Source: Flavobacterium beibuense F44-8 (GTDB taxonomy: Bacteria > Bacteroidota > Bacteroidia > Flavobacteriales > Flavobacteriaceae). From it: DNA of 64,000 nt. The position numbers and the translations under genes are program-made. The DNA is taken from positions 1-64,000 of the forward strand of contig NZ_JRLV01000019.1 in assembly GCF_000769915.1 (NCBI RefSeq), given 5' to 3'. The stretch's first letter is position 1. Every line of letters begins with the position of its first letter. Under the pieces are notes generated by a model. It was not told the origin of the DNA and searched no databases. It saw only the letters and a program-made list of their open reading frames with translations. Positions 27,179 to 35,648 of the stretch are shown one piece after another.

Positions 27179-28174
27179 ATGTACATAGTAGGGTTTCTCG
27201 TTAGTGCTGCAATTATATTTTTTGCGGGTAAAAAACTTTCTTTTTATGGCGATTTACTAGCCGATATGACCGGTATGGGTAAAGCCTTTATAGGTTTAAT
27301 ATTAATGTCTACCGTAACATCACTTCCTGAGCTTATGGTAGGTATAAGTTCGGTTTCCATTGTGCAGTCGGCCGATTTGGCGATGGGAGACATATTGGGG
27401 AGCTGTGCCCTTAACCTTTGCCTTCTCTCGTTTATGGATGTTTTTACGTCAAAAAATAAACCCCTTTTCTCTCAGGTTTCGCAAAGCCATATACTGGCGG
27501 CTTCTTTTGGCGTGATACTGCTGGCCTTTGTAGGGCTTGGACTGTTTTTTGAGACCGATATACTGTTTTCACATTCAATTGGAATTACCAGTATCAGTTT
27601 TGCGGTGTTGTATTTAATGTCGGTTCGTACCATATACAGATACCAAAAGGCAAATGCCAGTGATAGTATTGAGGTTACCGATAACGGACATACTGAGGTG
27701 TATACCTTACGCGGAGTTATTTTGAGGTATTCTTTCTTTGCGTTAATTATTATTGTCGTTGCGTTATCCCTGCCGTTTTTTGCCGAGCATATTGCCGAAC
27801 AGACAGGACTGGGTAAATCGTTTGTGGGTACGCTGTTTTTAGCAGTATCTACATCACTGCCGGAGATAGCCGTTTCTGTAGCTGCCGTAAGAATGGGATC
27901 TGCCGATATGGCTGTTGGTAACCTTTTAGGAAGCAACATCTTTAATATCTTCATCCTGTTTATAGACGATATATTATATACCAAAGGACTTCTTTTAAAA
28001 GATGCTGCCGATATTAATGTAATGACGGTTTTTATTGTATTGATGATGACAGCAGTGGCTATTATAGGGTTTATATTCCCTTATCAAAAGAAAAGGATAT
28101 TCATGGCCTGGGATACACTGGTTATATTCCTGCTTTATGTGTTTAGCCTTGTGTTGCTTTATAACTTAGGTTAG
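27179..28174 (+). CDS. YrbG-type calcium/sodium:proton antiporter
   Basis: 331 residues from the ATG at 27179. The earlier in-frame start at 27095 would read through the terminator hairpin and is rejected. Two inverted repeats carry the CaCA family cores: LMSTVTSLPELMVGI with GDILGSCALNLCL, and LAVSTSLPEIAVSV with GNLLGSNIFNIFI. About ten membrane spans. It exchanges calcium for sodium or protons across the inner membrane. The first repeat has Cys-Ala where the second has the usual Ser-Asn. It is not clearly linked to its neighbours. Confidence 0.9.
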   Translation: MYIVGFLVSAAIIFFAGKKLSFYGDLLADMTGMGKAFIGLILMSTVTSLPELMVGISSVSIVQSADLAMGDILGSCALNLCLLSFMDVFTSKNKPLFSQVSQSHILAASFGVILLAFVGLGLFFETDILFSHSIGITSISFAVLYLMSVRTIYRYQKANASDSIEVTDNGHTEVYTLRGVILRYSFFALIIIVVALSLPFFAEHIAEQTGLGKSFVGTLFLAVSTSLPEIAVSVAAVRMGSADMAVGNLLGSNIFNIFILFIDDILYTKGLLLKDAADINVMTVFIVLMMTAVAIIGFIFPYQKKRIFMAWDTLVIFLLYVFSLVLLYNLG

Positions 28175-28236
28175 GGTGTAACAAATAGCGTATTTTGACA
28201 ACTAATAGTTAATCAAATCAAAAAACAATAAAGAAA

Positions 28237-29037
28237 ATGACATCACACGAAATTGACTACCATATCTATGGTGAAGAAATGCAATATGTAGAAATAGAGC
28301 TGGATCCGCAGGAAGCTGTAGTGGCAGAGGCAGGAAGCTTTATGATGATGGATACCGGTATACACATGGATACCATTTTTGGCGACGGTTCTAACCAAAC
28401 ACAGGGTGTTATGGGGAAACTGTTTTCGGCAGGTAAAAGGTTACTTACCGGAGAAAGCCTGTTCATGACAGTATTTTTAAATCAATATCACGGTAAACGA
28501 AAAGTAAGCTTTGCTTCTCCTTATCCCGGTAAAATTGTACCTATAGACCTAAGCGAATACGGCGGACGCTTTATCTGTCAAAAGGATGCTTTCCTCTGTG
28601 CGGCAAAAGGTGTTTCGGTAGGGATTGAGTTTTCCCGAAAACTGGGCAGAGGTCTGTTTGGAGGTGAAGGTTTCATTATGCAGAAGCTGGAAGGCGACGG
28701 TATGGCATTTGTACACGCCGGGGGTACACTGGCACGTAAAGAATTACAGGCTGGCGAAGTGCTTAAAGTAGATACAGGCTGTATTGTGGGGTTCACTAAA
28801 GATGTACAGTATGACATTGAATTTATAGGCGGTATTAAAAATACAATTTTTGGAGGTGAAGGATTGTTTTATGCAACACTTCGCGGTCCTGGAGTGGTTT
28901 ATATACAATCGTTACCATTTAGCAGGCTTGCAGGCAGAATTTATGCATCGGCACCACAGGGCGGAGGTCAGCAAAGAGGCGAAGGAAGCATACTGGGCGG
29001 ATTGGGTAATCTGCTTGACGGAGATAACAAATTCTAA
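28237..29037 (+). CDS. AIM24/TIGR00266 family protein
   Basis: 266 residues, no signal peptide. A tandem beta-prism protein with [42 protein letters not shown] and [19 protein letters not shown], all characteristic of the TIGR00266 family, and a Gly/Gln-rich C-terminal tail ([17 protein letters not shown]). The family has no established bacterial role. It is monocistronic, closed by a terminator. Confidence 0.9.
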   Translation: MTSHEIDYHIYGEEMQYVEIELDPQEAVVAEAGSFMMMDTGIHMDTIFGDGSNQTQGVMGKLFSAGKRLLTGESLFMTVFLNQYHGKRKVSFASPYPGKIVPIDLSEYGGRFICQKDAFLCAAKGVSVGIEFSRKLGRGLFGGEGFIMQKLEGDGMAFVHAGGTLARKELQAGEVLKVDTGCIVGFTKDVQYDIEFIGGIKNTIFGGEGLFYATLRGPGVVYIQSLPFSRLAGRIYASAPQGGGQQRGEGSILGGLGNLLDGDNKF

Positions 29038-29057
29038 TAATAAAAAACATACTTTAC

Positions 29058-29083
29058 AAAAGGGCTTTTTAAGCCCTTTTTTT
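29058..29083 (+). terminator. Intrinsic terminator
   Basis: AAAAGGGCTT-TTT-AAGCCCTTTT followed by more Ts, 20 bases after the AIM24-family stop. Confidence 0.88.
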
Positions 29084-29124
29084 ATTTTAACATTGAGTAA
29101 CTTTATTCACACCATAACTATATG

Positions 29125-29132
29125 TATCTTTG
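29125..29132 (+). promoter_or_regulatory. -7 promoter element of the thiamine operon
   Basis: TATCTTTG matches TAnnTTTG exactly. Transcription would start at about 29139, the first base of the TPP aptamer stem P1. Confidence 0.6.
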
Positions 29133-29138
29133 ATGCTG

Positions 29139-29214
29139 GCTTTAGGGGTATTCTGTAAAGAATTGAGAGAGTCCCTTTGAACCTGATTCGGTTTATACCG
29201 GCGTAGGGAAAAGC
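29139..29214 (+). promoter_or_regulatory. TPP riboswitch aptamer (THI element)
   Basis: The conserved THI core is present: AGGGGT, then a short P3 stem (ATTC/GAAT), TGAGAGAG, the invariant CCCTTTGAACCTGATTCGG, and ATACCGGCGTAGGGAA. P1 closes as GCTTT (29139-29143) with AAAGC (29210-29214). It binds thiamine pyrophosphate and lowers expression of thiM-thiE-thiD-tenA. No terminator with a T-run follows, so control is probably at translation. The 16-base sequence TGAGAGAGTCCCTTTG at 29164-29179 occurs again at 29295-29310, across the thiM start codon. Confidence 0.95.
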
Positions 29215-29250
29215 GTATCTGTATACACTTCTATATCCTGATTTCTTTTC

Positions 29251-29261
29251 GGGAAACTCTT
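29251..29261 (+). promoter_or_regulatory. Candidate switching strand of the TPP riboswitch
   Basis: GGGAAACTCTT can pair as GGGA/TCCC and CTCTT/GAGAG, with two unpaired bases, either with the aptamer copy at 29165-29175 or with the identical copy at the thiM start (29296-29306). It could therefore hide the start codon only when TPP locks the aptamer. Pairing was found by eye and not folded by program. Confidence 0.45.
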
Positions 29262-29293
29262 AAGCCATATTTACGCACTATAAAAAATTAAAT

Positions 29294-30097
29294 ATGAGAG
29301 AGTCCCTTTGGAAATCTGTTTTACAACTTAGGCAAAAATCCCCTTTGGTACATAATATTACCAATTATGTGGTAATGAACAATACGGCAAATGCGCTACT
29401 GGCAGCAGGAGCATCGCCTATTATGGCACATGCACATGCTGAGATTGAAGAGATGGTGAGCATTTGCGGAGCTACAGTTATAAACATAGGTACGCTTGAC
29501 GAATACTGGATTGAAAGCATGTATAAGGCAGCCGCAAAAGCCCAACAGTTGGGTAAGCCCTGGGTGTTGGATCCTGTAGGGGTGGGAGCAAGCAATCTTC
29601 GTAATACTACAGTGGCTGAACTTTTAAAGTACAGGCCTACAGTAATTCGTGGTAATGCTTCAGAGATTATGGCACTGGCTAATGCCGGAGGACAAACAAA
29701 AGGGGTAGATAGTACACATCAGTCTGTAGAGGCTATAGCTTCTGCCAAATGGCTTAATGAAAATACAGGAGCCGTAGTTTGCATATCGGGTGCTACCGAT
29801 GTGATTGTTTCTGCAAATCAAAAAATACTTATCAATAATGGGCACGTAATGATGACAAAAGTAACAGGTCTTGGCTGTACAGCCACGGCTCTTATTGGTG
29901 CTTTTGTGGCTAGTGAACCTGATAATGCTGAAGAGGCTACGGCAGCAGCTATGGCATTACTGGGTATTGTTGGTGAGATTGCTGTACAACAGTCTGAAGG
30001 ACCGGGTAGTTTACAGATGCACTTATTGGATAAACTGTATAATATTACCGAAGATGAGTTCAACACTTATCTAAAAGTCACCATTGAGAATGACTAA
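29294..30097 (+). CDS. thiM: Hydroxyethylthiazole kinase
   Basis: 267 residues. The motifs KSPLVHNITNYVVMNNTANALLA, WVLDPVGVGASNLR, IRGNASEIMALA and the catalytic-Cys loop KVTGLGCTATALIGAF identify ThiM. It phosphorylates salvaged hydroxyethylthiazole with ATP to give the thiazole half of thiamine phosphate. It is the first gene of a four-gene salvage operon behind the TPP riboswitch, and its start region repeats 16 bases of the aptamer. It overlaps thiE by 8 bases. Confidence 0.96.
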   Translation: MRESLWKSVLQLRQKSPLVHNITNYVVMNNTANALLAAGASPIMAHAHAEIEEMVSICGATVINIGTLDEYWIESMYKAAAKAQQLGKPWVLDPVGVGASNLRNTTVAELLKYRPTVIRGNASEIMALANAGGQTKGVDSTHQSVEAIASAKWLNENTGAVVCISGATDVIVSANQKILINNGHVMMTKVTGLGCTATALIGAFVASEPDNAEEATAAAMALLGIVGEIAVQQSEGPGSLQMHLLDKLYNITEDEFNTYLKVTIEND

Positions 30098-30722
30098 GCC
30101 GTTTCCATATAAGCTATATCTGGTAATAAGTGAAGAGGCCTGTTGTGGCAGGGATATGCTTTGGGTTGCCGAACAGGCGGTGAAAGGCGGAGTTGATTTG
30201 GTGCAGATAAGGGAAAAAAGCAAAAGCTATCCTGATTTTTTGGAAAGCAGTTTAAGGCTAAAGGAAATGCTGGACAGGTATCGGGTACCGCTTATTGTAA
30301 ACGATAATCCTTTGGTAGTGGTAAACTGTAATGCTTATGGGGTTCATGTAGGGAATTCGGATGTACCTCCGTCTGAAATTAAAAATAAATGGCCTGATTG
30401 TAATATGACGGGTTATTCGGTAGAGTATTTAGAGCAGCTTACAGGAAAGGAAATTCAATATGTTGATTATCTTGGTGTAAGTCCGGTATTTAGTACACCA
30501 ACCAAAACCGATACGGTTACCGAATGGGGACTGGAGGGGATTGCCAAAATAAAAAGCATTACAAATAAACCACTTGTAGCAATAGGAGGGATTAATGAAA
30601 CAAATGCTCAGGAGGTAATACAGGCAGGAGCCGATTGCCTTGCAGTGGTGTCGGCAATATGTGCAGCAAGCAATCCTGCTATGGCTGCTCAGGCATTACG
30701 AAACTTAATAGAAACAGCATGA
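30090..30722 (+). CDS. thiE: Thiamine-phosphate synthase
   Basis: 210 residues from the ATG at 30090 (a TTG six bases earlier is also in frame). A TIM-barrel ThiE with GGVDLVQIREKS, VPLIVNDNPLV, GVHVGNSDVPP, YLGVSPVFSTPTK and KPLVAIGGINETN. It joins thiazole phosphate and HMP pyrophosphate to thiamine monophosphate. It overlaps both neighbours, thiM by 8 bases and thiD by 4 (ATGA), so the operon is translationally coupled. Confidence 0.96.
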   Translation: MTKPFPYKLYLVISEEACCGRDMLWVAEQAVKGGVDLVQIREKSKSYPDFLESSLRLKEMLDRYRVPLIVNDNPLVVVNCNAYGVHVGNSDVPPSEIKNKWPDCNMTGYSVEYLEQLTGKEIQYVDYLGVSPVFSTPTKTDTVTEWGLEGIAKIKSITNKPLVAIGGINETNAQEVIQAGADCLAVVSAICAASNPAMAAQALRNLIETA

Positions 30723-31555
30723 AAAAGAAATATACATACCCAACAGTATTAACCATAGCAGGTACCGACCCTAGTGGTGGAGCAGGTATTCAGGCCGATT
30801 TGAAAACATTTTCGGCATTGGGTTGTTATGGTATGTCGGTTATTACCGCGTTGGTTGCACAAAATACCACAGGGGTAAGGGCTATACATAATATTCCTGC
30901 AGATTTTGTACAGCAACAATTAGACGCTGTTATGGAAGACATACGTCCTGATGCCATAAAAATAGGAATGGTACATACCTCACAGCTTGTCGAGGTAATT
31001 GCAGCTACCCTTAAAAAGTACCCTGATATTCCGGTAGTGTTCGATCCGGTTATGGTGGCTACCAGTGGTGATAAGCTCATTGAAGACACCACTATTGAGG
31101 TAATTGTTTCACAGCTTTTTCCGTTGGTTACACTAATTACCCCAAATATGGATGAGGCCTCATTATTGGCTAATATGCCTATTGAAACTGTATCGCAAAT
31201 GCAGCAGGCAGGGGAGGTAATAAGCGCTACAGGTTGTAAGGCTCTTTTAATGAAAGGAGGACACCTGCAAACGGAACAACTTACCTCCATCCTTATGGAT
31301 GAGAACGGAATTGTAAATACCTATGTTTCAGATAAGGTAGATACCAATAATGTACATGGTTCAGGTTGCACACTGTCATCTGCTATTGCGTCTTATCTGG
31401 CAAGGGGAGAGGAATTGCAAAATGCGGTTGCCCTGGCGCAGGAATATATTAACGGAGCCATATACCACGGCAGGGATGTGCTTATAGGTAAGGGCAACGG
31501 ACCTTTAAATCATTTTTATAACCCGCAAACCATGATAAAAAATGAAATGGAGTGA
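30719..31555 (+). CDS. thiD: Hydroxymethylpyrimidine kinase / phosphomethylpyrimidine kinase
   Basis: 278 residues from the ATG at 30719, which overlaps the thiE stop as ATGA. The longer in-frame start at 30635 lies inside thiE and is rejected. Motifs are TIAGTDPSGGAGIQADLKTF, VVFDPVMVATSGD, LITPNMDEASLLA and NVHGSGCTLSSAIAS. It phosphorylates HMP twice to give the pyrimidine donor for ThiE. It overlaps tenA by 14 bases. Confidence 0.96.
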   Translation: MKKKYTYPTVLTIAGTDPSGGAGIQADLKTFSALGCYGMSVITALVAQNTTGVRAIHNIPADFVQQQLDAVMEDIRPDAIKIGMVHTSQLVEVIAATLKKYPDIPVVFDPVMVATSGDKLIEDTTIEVIVSQLFPLVTLITPNMDEASLLANMPIETVSQMQQAGEVISATGCKALLMKGGHLQTEQLTSILMDENGIVNTYVSDKVDTNNVHGSGCTLSSAIASYLARGEELQNAVALAQEYINGAIYHGRDVLIGKGNGPLNHFYNPQTMIKNEME

Positions 31556-32195
31556 AAAAGCATGGCAGGAAATACTGCCTATTTATAACGATATTATCCA
31601 AATGCCCTTTATAACCGAACTGGCAAACGGAACACTGGACTTAGAGAAGTTTAAATACTACATGCAGCAGGATGCTCACTATTTGGAATATTTTGCACGA
31701 ACACTGGCAGTGATTAGTGCTAAAGCCCAAAGTGTGAATACTATGTTGGACTTTATTCGTTTTTCAGAAGGTGCCATAGTGGTCGAAAGAGCTTTGCACG
31801 ATTCTTACTTCAAGCAGTTTAACGTAGGTGACAGGGTGCCTATGTCACCTACCTGCCATCATTATGTGCATTATATGCAAAGTACGGTGTATATGCAACA
31901 GGTTGAAGTAGGAATGGCAGCAGTATTGCCTTGTTTTTGGATTTATAAAAAAGTAGGGGATTATATACTGGAAATACAAACAAAAGGAAACAACCCTTAT
32001 GCGGACTGGATAAACACCTACGGTGGTGAGGAGTTTGGACAACTTGTGGAGAAAGCCATTACACTTTGTGATGAAGCTGCTAATAGCTGTACTGAAGCTC
32101 AAAGAAAGCAAATGATTGCTGCATTTGTAGATGCCAGCCGTTTGGAATACCTGTTTTGGGATAGTGCTTATCAATTAGAAAAGTGGAAGAAGTAA
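31542..32195 (+). CDS. tenA: TenA family aminopyrimidine aminohydrolase / thiaminase II
   Basis: 217 residues. An all-helical TenA with PFITELANGTLDLEKFKYYM, QQDAHYLEYFARTLA and a C-terminal ASRLEYLFWDSAYQLEKW that carries the conserved Glu. It hydrolyses aminopyrimidine breakdown products of thiamine to HMP, the substrate of ThiD. With thiM it makes the operon a salvage unit; no thiC, thiG, thiH or thiS is present here. It is closed by a terminator. Confidence 0.93.
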   Translation: MKWSEKAWQEILPIYNDIIQMPFITELANGTLDLEKFKYYMQQDAHYLEYFARTLAVISAKAQSVNTMLDFIRFSEGAIVVERALHDSYFKQFNVGDRVPMSPTCHHYVHYMQSTVYMQQVEVGMAAVLPCFWIYKKVGDYILEIQTKGNNPYADWINTYGGEEFGQLVEKAITLCDEAANSCTEAQRKQMIAAFVDASRLEYLFWDSAYQLEKWKK

Positions 32196-32227
32196 AAAAA
32201 GCATGGTGAAAGCCATGCTTTTTTATT
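32194..32227. terminator. Bidirectional terminator after the thiamine operon
   Basis: AAAAAAAGCATGG-TGAAAG-CCATGCTTTTTTATTT. It serves tenA on the plus strand and the convergent barrel gene on the minus strand, whose stop codon begins at its last base. Confidence 0.85.
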
Positions 32228-33288
32228 TAAAAGGCTTCATTGATCCTAAAGTAAATTCCGTTATCACCTTTACCTATTGCATAGTCAAGACCAATATTAA
32301 TACTTCGGGAAGGGATCGCTCTAAAGCGTAGGCCCAAACCTCCTCCGGGGAGTATACCGCTGTAGGGCTTCTCGGTAAATGCCAATCCCATAAAGCCTAC
32401 CGCGCCCCAGCGTTTATAAAAATTCCATCTGTATTCGCTTTGTAAAGCATACACCTGTTCGCCACGGTATTTGCCTTCAGTATACCCTCTTATGTCTTTT
32501 CCGCCTACAGAATGCTGTCCTGTAAAGGGTACGTTGCCCAACCCCGAAAACATACTTACCCTACTGGCAAGTACCATTGTTTCGTTTAGATTTAAATAAT
32601 AATTGGCATAAGCTCTTATTGAATTGAAAAGTTCATCACTGCCCATCCACTCGGCATTACTTACAAAGGTTATTTCGCTTTTCCATCCTTTTGTGGGGCT
32701 GTATATATTGTTGCGATTGTCATATAGCACACTTACTCCAAATCCGTTTGCATGTGTAACCGTAGTGCTGTCGGGAGCCGATTCAAAAACCACTTCAGAA
32801 CGTTGTATTTTTAACAGGGCTCCGGCGTAAAAGTGGGGGATAATTTTACGCATGCCTTTTAAATAGTAAAAATCGGTTACATTGCTGTAGTCTACAAAAT
32901 TACCTTCATCAGATCCCGATGCGTCAAAGTATTGAAAATTGATTTTTCCCAACCCCACAGCTGCAGTGATTCTCCAGGTATCTTCGTTAAAGTAAAGCTG
33001 GGAGAAAGCCGATCCAAACCATGATTTGTTTTCGGTATATCCTAAGGCTATTCCGGCTAAACTGGCAGGGGATATAGTGTCTTTTTCATTTACATTAAAA
33101 AATCCCATACCTCTTACTCCGCCTATAAATCCGTACGATTTATTATAGCTTACCATAGGTATTCCGGTTAGGTTTACCTTATGTTTTTTAACGGATATGG
33201 AATCATTGTTTTCCTGAGAAAATACCGTATTACAAATAAGTAGTAAAATCCAGAAAAACAGGTTTGGTTGGCTGATGGTTGGTTTCAT
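32227..33288 (-). CDS. BamA/D15-like outer-membrane beta-barrel protein
   Basis: 353 residues with a signal peptide (cut near TVFS-Q). No POTRA domain is visible; the protein is a single barrel with the surface-antigen features YDNRNNIYSPTKGWKSEI, GGKDIRGYTEGKYRGEQ and GGLGLRFRAI, and ends in Phe. The DIRGY motif corresponds to the conserved RGF/RGY loop of Omp85 proteins. Such short D15 proteins are common in Bacteroidota, and their substrate is unknown. It is monocistronic and convergent with the thiamine operon. Confidence 0.82.
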   Translation of the reverse strand: MKPTISQPNLFFWILLLICNTVFSQENNDSISVKKHKVNLTGIPMVSYNKSYGFIGGVRGMGFFNVNEKDTISPASLAGIALGYTENKSWFGSAFSQLYFNEDTWRITAAVGLGKINFQYFDASGSDEGNFVDYSNVTDFYYLKGMRKIIPHFYAGALLKIQRSEVVFESAPDSTTVTHANGFGVSVLYDNRNNIYSPTKGWKSEITFVSNAEWMGSDELFNSIRAYANYYLNLNETMVLASRVSMFSGLGNVPFTGQHSVGGKDIRGYTEGKYRGEQVYALQSEYRWNFYKRWGAVGFMGLAFTEKPYSGILPGGGLGLRFRAIPSRSINIGLDYAIGKGDNGIYFRINEAF

Positions 33289-33321
33289 GATCCTGAATTA
33301 CTGTGTTTTAACTAAAGTTAA

Positions 33322-33353
33322 ATAAAAAAGGCGTTGAATTCAACGCCTTTTAG
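33322..33353 (-). terminator. Terminator of the esterase-GH3 operon
   Basis: A perfect palindrome AAAAGGCGTTGAATTCAACGCCTTTT followed on the minus strand by a T-run, ~20 bases after the GH3 stop codon. Confidence 0.82.
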
Positions 33354-33372
33354 TAAAACTTATATGTAGTGG

Positions 33373-35646
33373 TTATTTCAGTTCAAACTCAGTTTCCTGA
33401 TTGTCTGCAGAACTGGTGCCTACAAACACTTTAAATATTCCCGGCTCTACCAGATATTCACCTTCGTTATTGAAGAAACCAAGCTCTTTATCGGTAAGGG
33501 TAAAGGTAACTGTTTTGGTTTCGCCTTTTTTAAGCGGTACTAACTCAAACCCTTTCAGTTCTTTTACAGGTCGTGAAAGGCTTGCTGCTATGTCCCTTAT
33601 ATATAACTGAACGACTTCTTTACCGTCGTAATCTCCTGTATTGGTAACTTCAACAGATACTTTTACAGGCTCACCTTTAGCATAGGTTTTCTTGTTAAGC
33701 TTAATTGTACCATACTTAAAGGTAGTGTAGCTTAAGCCATGACCAAATGCGAATAACGGAGTTTTTTCCACATCACTGTAATGAGACCAGAAAACATTGT
33801 TGTCGCTGTTTGTTGGTCTTCCTGTGCTGTGTTGGTTATAATAAATAGGCACCTGCCCTACATTGCGTGGGAAACTCATAGGTAATTTACCGCTAGGGTT
33901 ATAATCGCCATACAGTACCTGTGCAACGGCATTACCGGTTTCAGTACCTAAATGCCATGCTTCAACTATGGTTGGGATGTTTTCGGTAGCCCATGGTAAA
34001 GCCAATGGGCGACCATTGTTAAGTACCAGTACTATATTAGGGTTTACTTTATAAATTTCCTCCAGTAATTCCTGTTGTAATCCCGGTAGGTCCAGGTTGG
34101 TGCGGCTACGACCTTCACCACTCTGGAAACCGTGCTCACCAAGAACCATAACCACAACATCGGCTTCTTTAGCGGCTTTTTTAGCAGCTTCAAATCCGCT
34201 TCTCTCGGTAGTGTTGAAAACCAGTTCATCAAGGAAAGTGGTTTTGCCAATGGTTAGATCGGCACCTTTTTCAAACACTAATGTGTTGCCTTTGTACTGC
34301 TGCATACCTTCCAGTACTGATACGGCTGTATTATCATCTGAAGCGATTCTCCAACTTCCAAGCGGACTCGTTTTATCATTAGCAAGCGAACCGATAAGCG
34401 CGATTTTTTGCCCTTTCTTTTTAAGCGGAAGTAGGTTGCCTTCGTTTTTTAAAAGTACAATCGATTTTTTAGCCATATCCAGTACGGCTTCATGGTTTGC
34501 CTTACTGTATATTATTTCTTTTTCGCGTTTTTCATCGCAGTAGCGGTATGGGTCATCAAACAGGCCAAGTTCAAATTTCACCCTTAAAATACGTCTTACC
34601 GCATCATCAATAAGAGCTTCGTCTACTTTGCCTTCCTCAACCAGTTTAACCAGTTCATAAACATACAGGTGAGATTCCATATCCATATCGGCACCTGCCT
34701 TAACTGCTTTTTCGCTGGCTTCGGCACCATCCTCAGCAAATCCGTGGGCAATCATTTCCCTTATAGAAGCCCAGTCGGTAATAACAAAACCGTCAAAACC
34801 CCATTTTCCTTTCAGTATATCCCTTTGCAGGAAGCTGTTTCCTGTTGCAGGTACTCCGTTAAGGATATTGAATGAGTTCATATAAGTACGCACACCTGCA
34901 TCGTTAGCCGCTTTGAACGGAGGCAGTACTGTATTGTATAATGTGGCGTTACCAATATCTACCGTATTGTAGTCTCTCCCGGCTTCTGCAAAACCATAAG
35001 CTGCAAAGTGCTTGGCACAGGCTGCAATGGTAAGCGGGTTGGAAAGGTCATCTCCCTGAAATCCTTTTACTCGGGCTATCGCCACCTGGCTTCCTAAAAA
35101 CGGATCTTCTCCGGCACCTTCCATAACACGACCCCAACGTGCATCGCGTGAAATATCTACATTAGGGCCAAATGTCCAGTTGATACCCGAAGCAGCAGCT
35201 TCTGATGCGGCAGTTTTAGCCGAATTCTTTATGGCATCCATATCCCAGCTGGCAGCTTCGGCAAGTGGTATTGGGCTTAATGTTTTATAACCATGTATTA
35301 CATCAAAACCTATGATAAGCGGAATACCCAGGCGGGTTTCCTCAACAGCAATTTTTTGTACGGCACGCACTTCCTTCACACCACGAACGGTAAGCATGGA
35401 GCCTACCCATCCTTTACGCAGGTGTTCGTATTTTGTGGCAGCATTGCCTTCTTTTGGTGAGGGTCCTGTTACATCCCAAAAACCGTTATACTGATTCATT
35501 TGACCTACTTTTTCCTCAAGGGTCATTTTGATCAGTAGTTCGTCAATTCTTTGTTCTATATCCTGTTTTTTATCCATTGATTTCTTTTTTTGGGCATTAG
35601 CGGTGCAAACAGTAAGCACGGCAAGTATCAATAAGGTTCGTTTCAT
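33373..35646 (-). CDS. GH3 beta-glucosidase-type glycoside hydrolase (BglX-like)
   Basis: 757 residues with a signal peptide (cut near CTANA-Q), hence periplasmic. It has the full GH3 layout: an N-terminal TIM barrel with KHFAAYGFAEAGRDYN and the nucleophile Asp291 in FVITDWASIREM; a C-terminal alpha/beta domain with VVMVLGEHGFQSGEGRSR; and a fibronectin-III-like end (KTYAKGEPVKVSVEVTNTGD). It removes terminal beta-linked glucose, and some relatives accept xylose or mannose. It is last in a minus-strand operon, 2 bases after the esterase gene. A role in trimming gluco(manno)oligosaccharides is inferred. Confidence 0.92.
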   Translation of the reverse strand: MKRTLLILAVLTVCTANAQKKKSMDKKQDIEQRIDELLIKMTLEEKVGQMNQYNGFWDVTGPSPKEGNAATKYEHLRKGWVGSMLTVRGVKEVRAVQKIAVEETRLGIPLIIGFDVIHGYKTLSPIPLAEAASWDMDAIKNSAKTAASEAAASGINWTFGPNVDISRDARWGRVMEGAGEDPFLGSQVAIARVKGFQGDDLSNPLTIAACAKHFAAYGFAEAGRDYNTVDIGNATLYNTVLPPFKAANDAGVRTYMNSFNILNGVPATGNSFLQRDILKGKWGFDGFVITDWASIREMIAHGFAEDGAEASEKAVKAGADMDMESHLYVYELVKLVEEGKVDEALIDDAVRRILRVKFELGLFDDPYRYCDEKREKEIIYSKANHEAVLDMAKKSIVLLKNEGNLLPLKKKGQKIALIGSLANDKTSPLGSWRIASDDNTAVSVLEGMQQYKGNTLVFEKGADLTIGKTTFLDELVFNTTERSGFEAAKKAAKEADVVVMVLGEHGFQSGEGRSRTNLDLPGLQQELLEEIYKVNPNIVLVLNNGRPLALPWATENIPTIVEAWHLGTETGNAVAQVLYGDYNPSGKLPMSFPRNVGQVPIYYNQHSTGRPTNSDNNVFWSHYSDVEKTPLFAFGHGLSYTTFKYGTIKLNKKTYAKGEPVKVSVEVTNTGDYDGKEVVQLYIRDIAASLSRPVKELKGFELVPLKKGETKTVTFTLTDKELGFFNNEGEYLVEPGIFKVFVGTSSADNQETEFELK

Positions 35647-35648
35647 AA

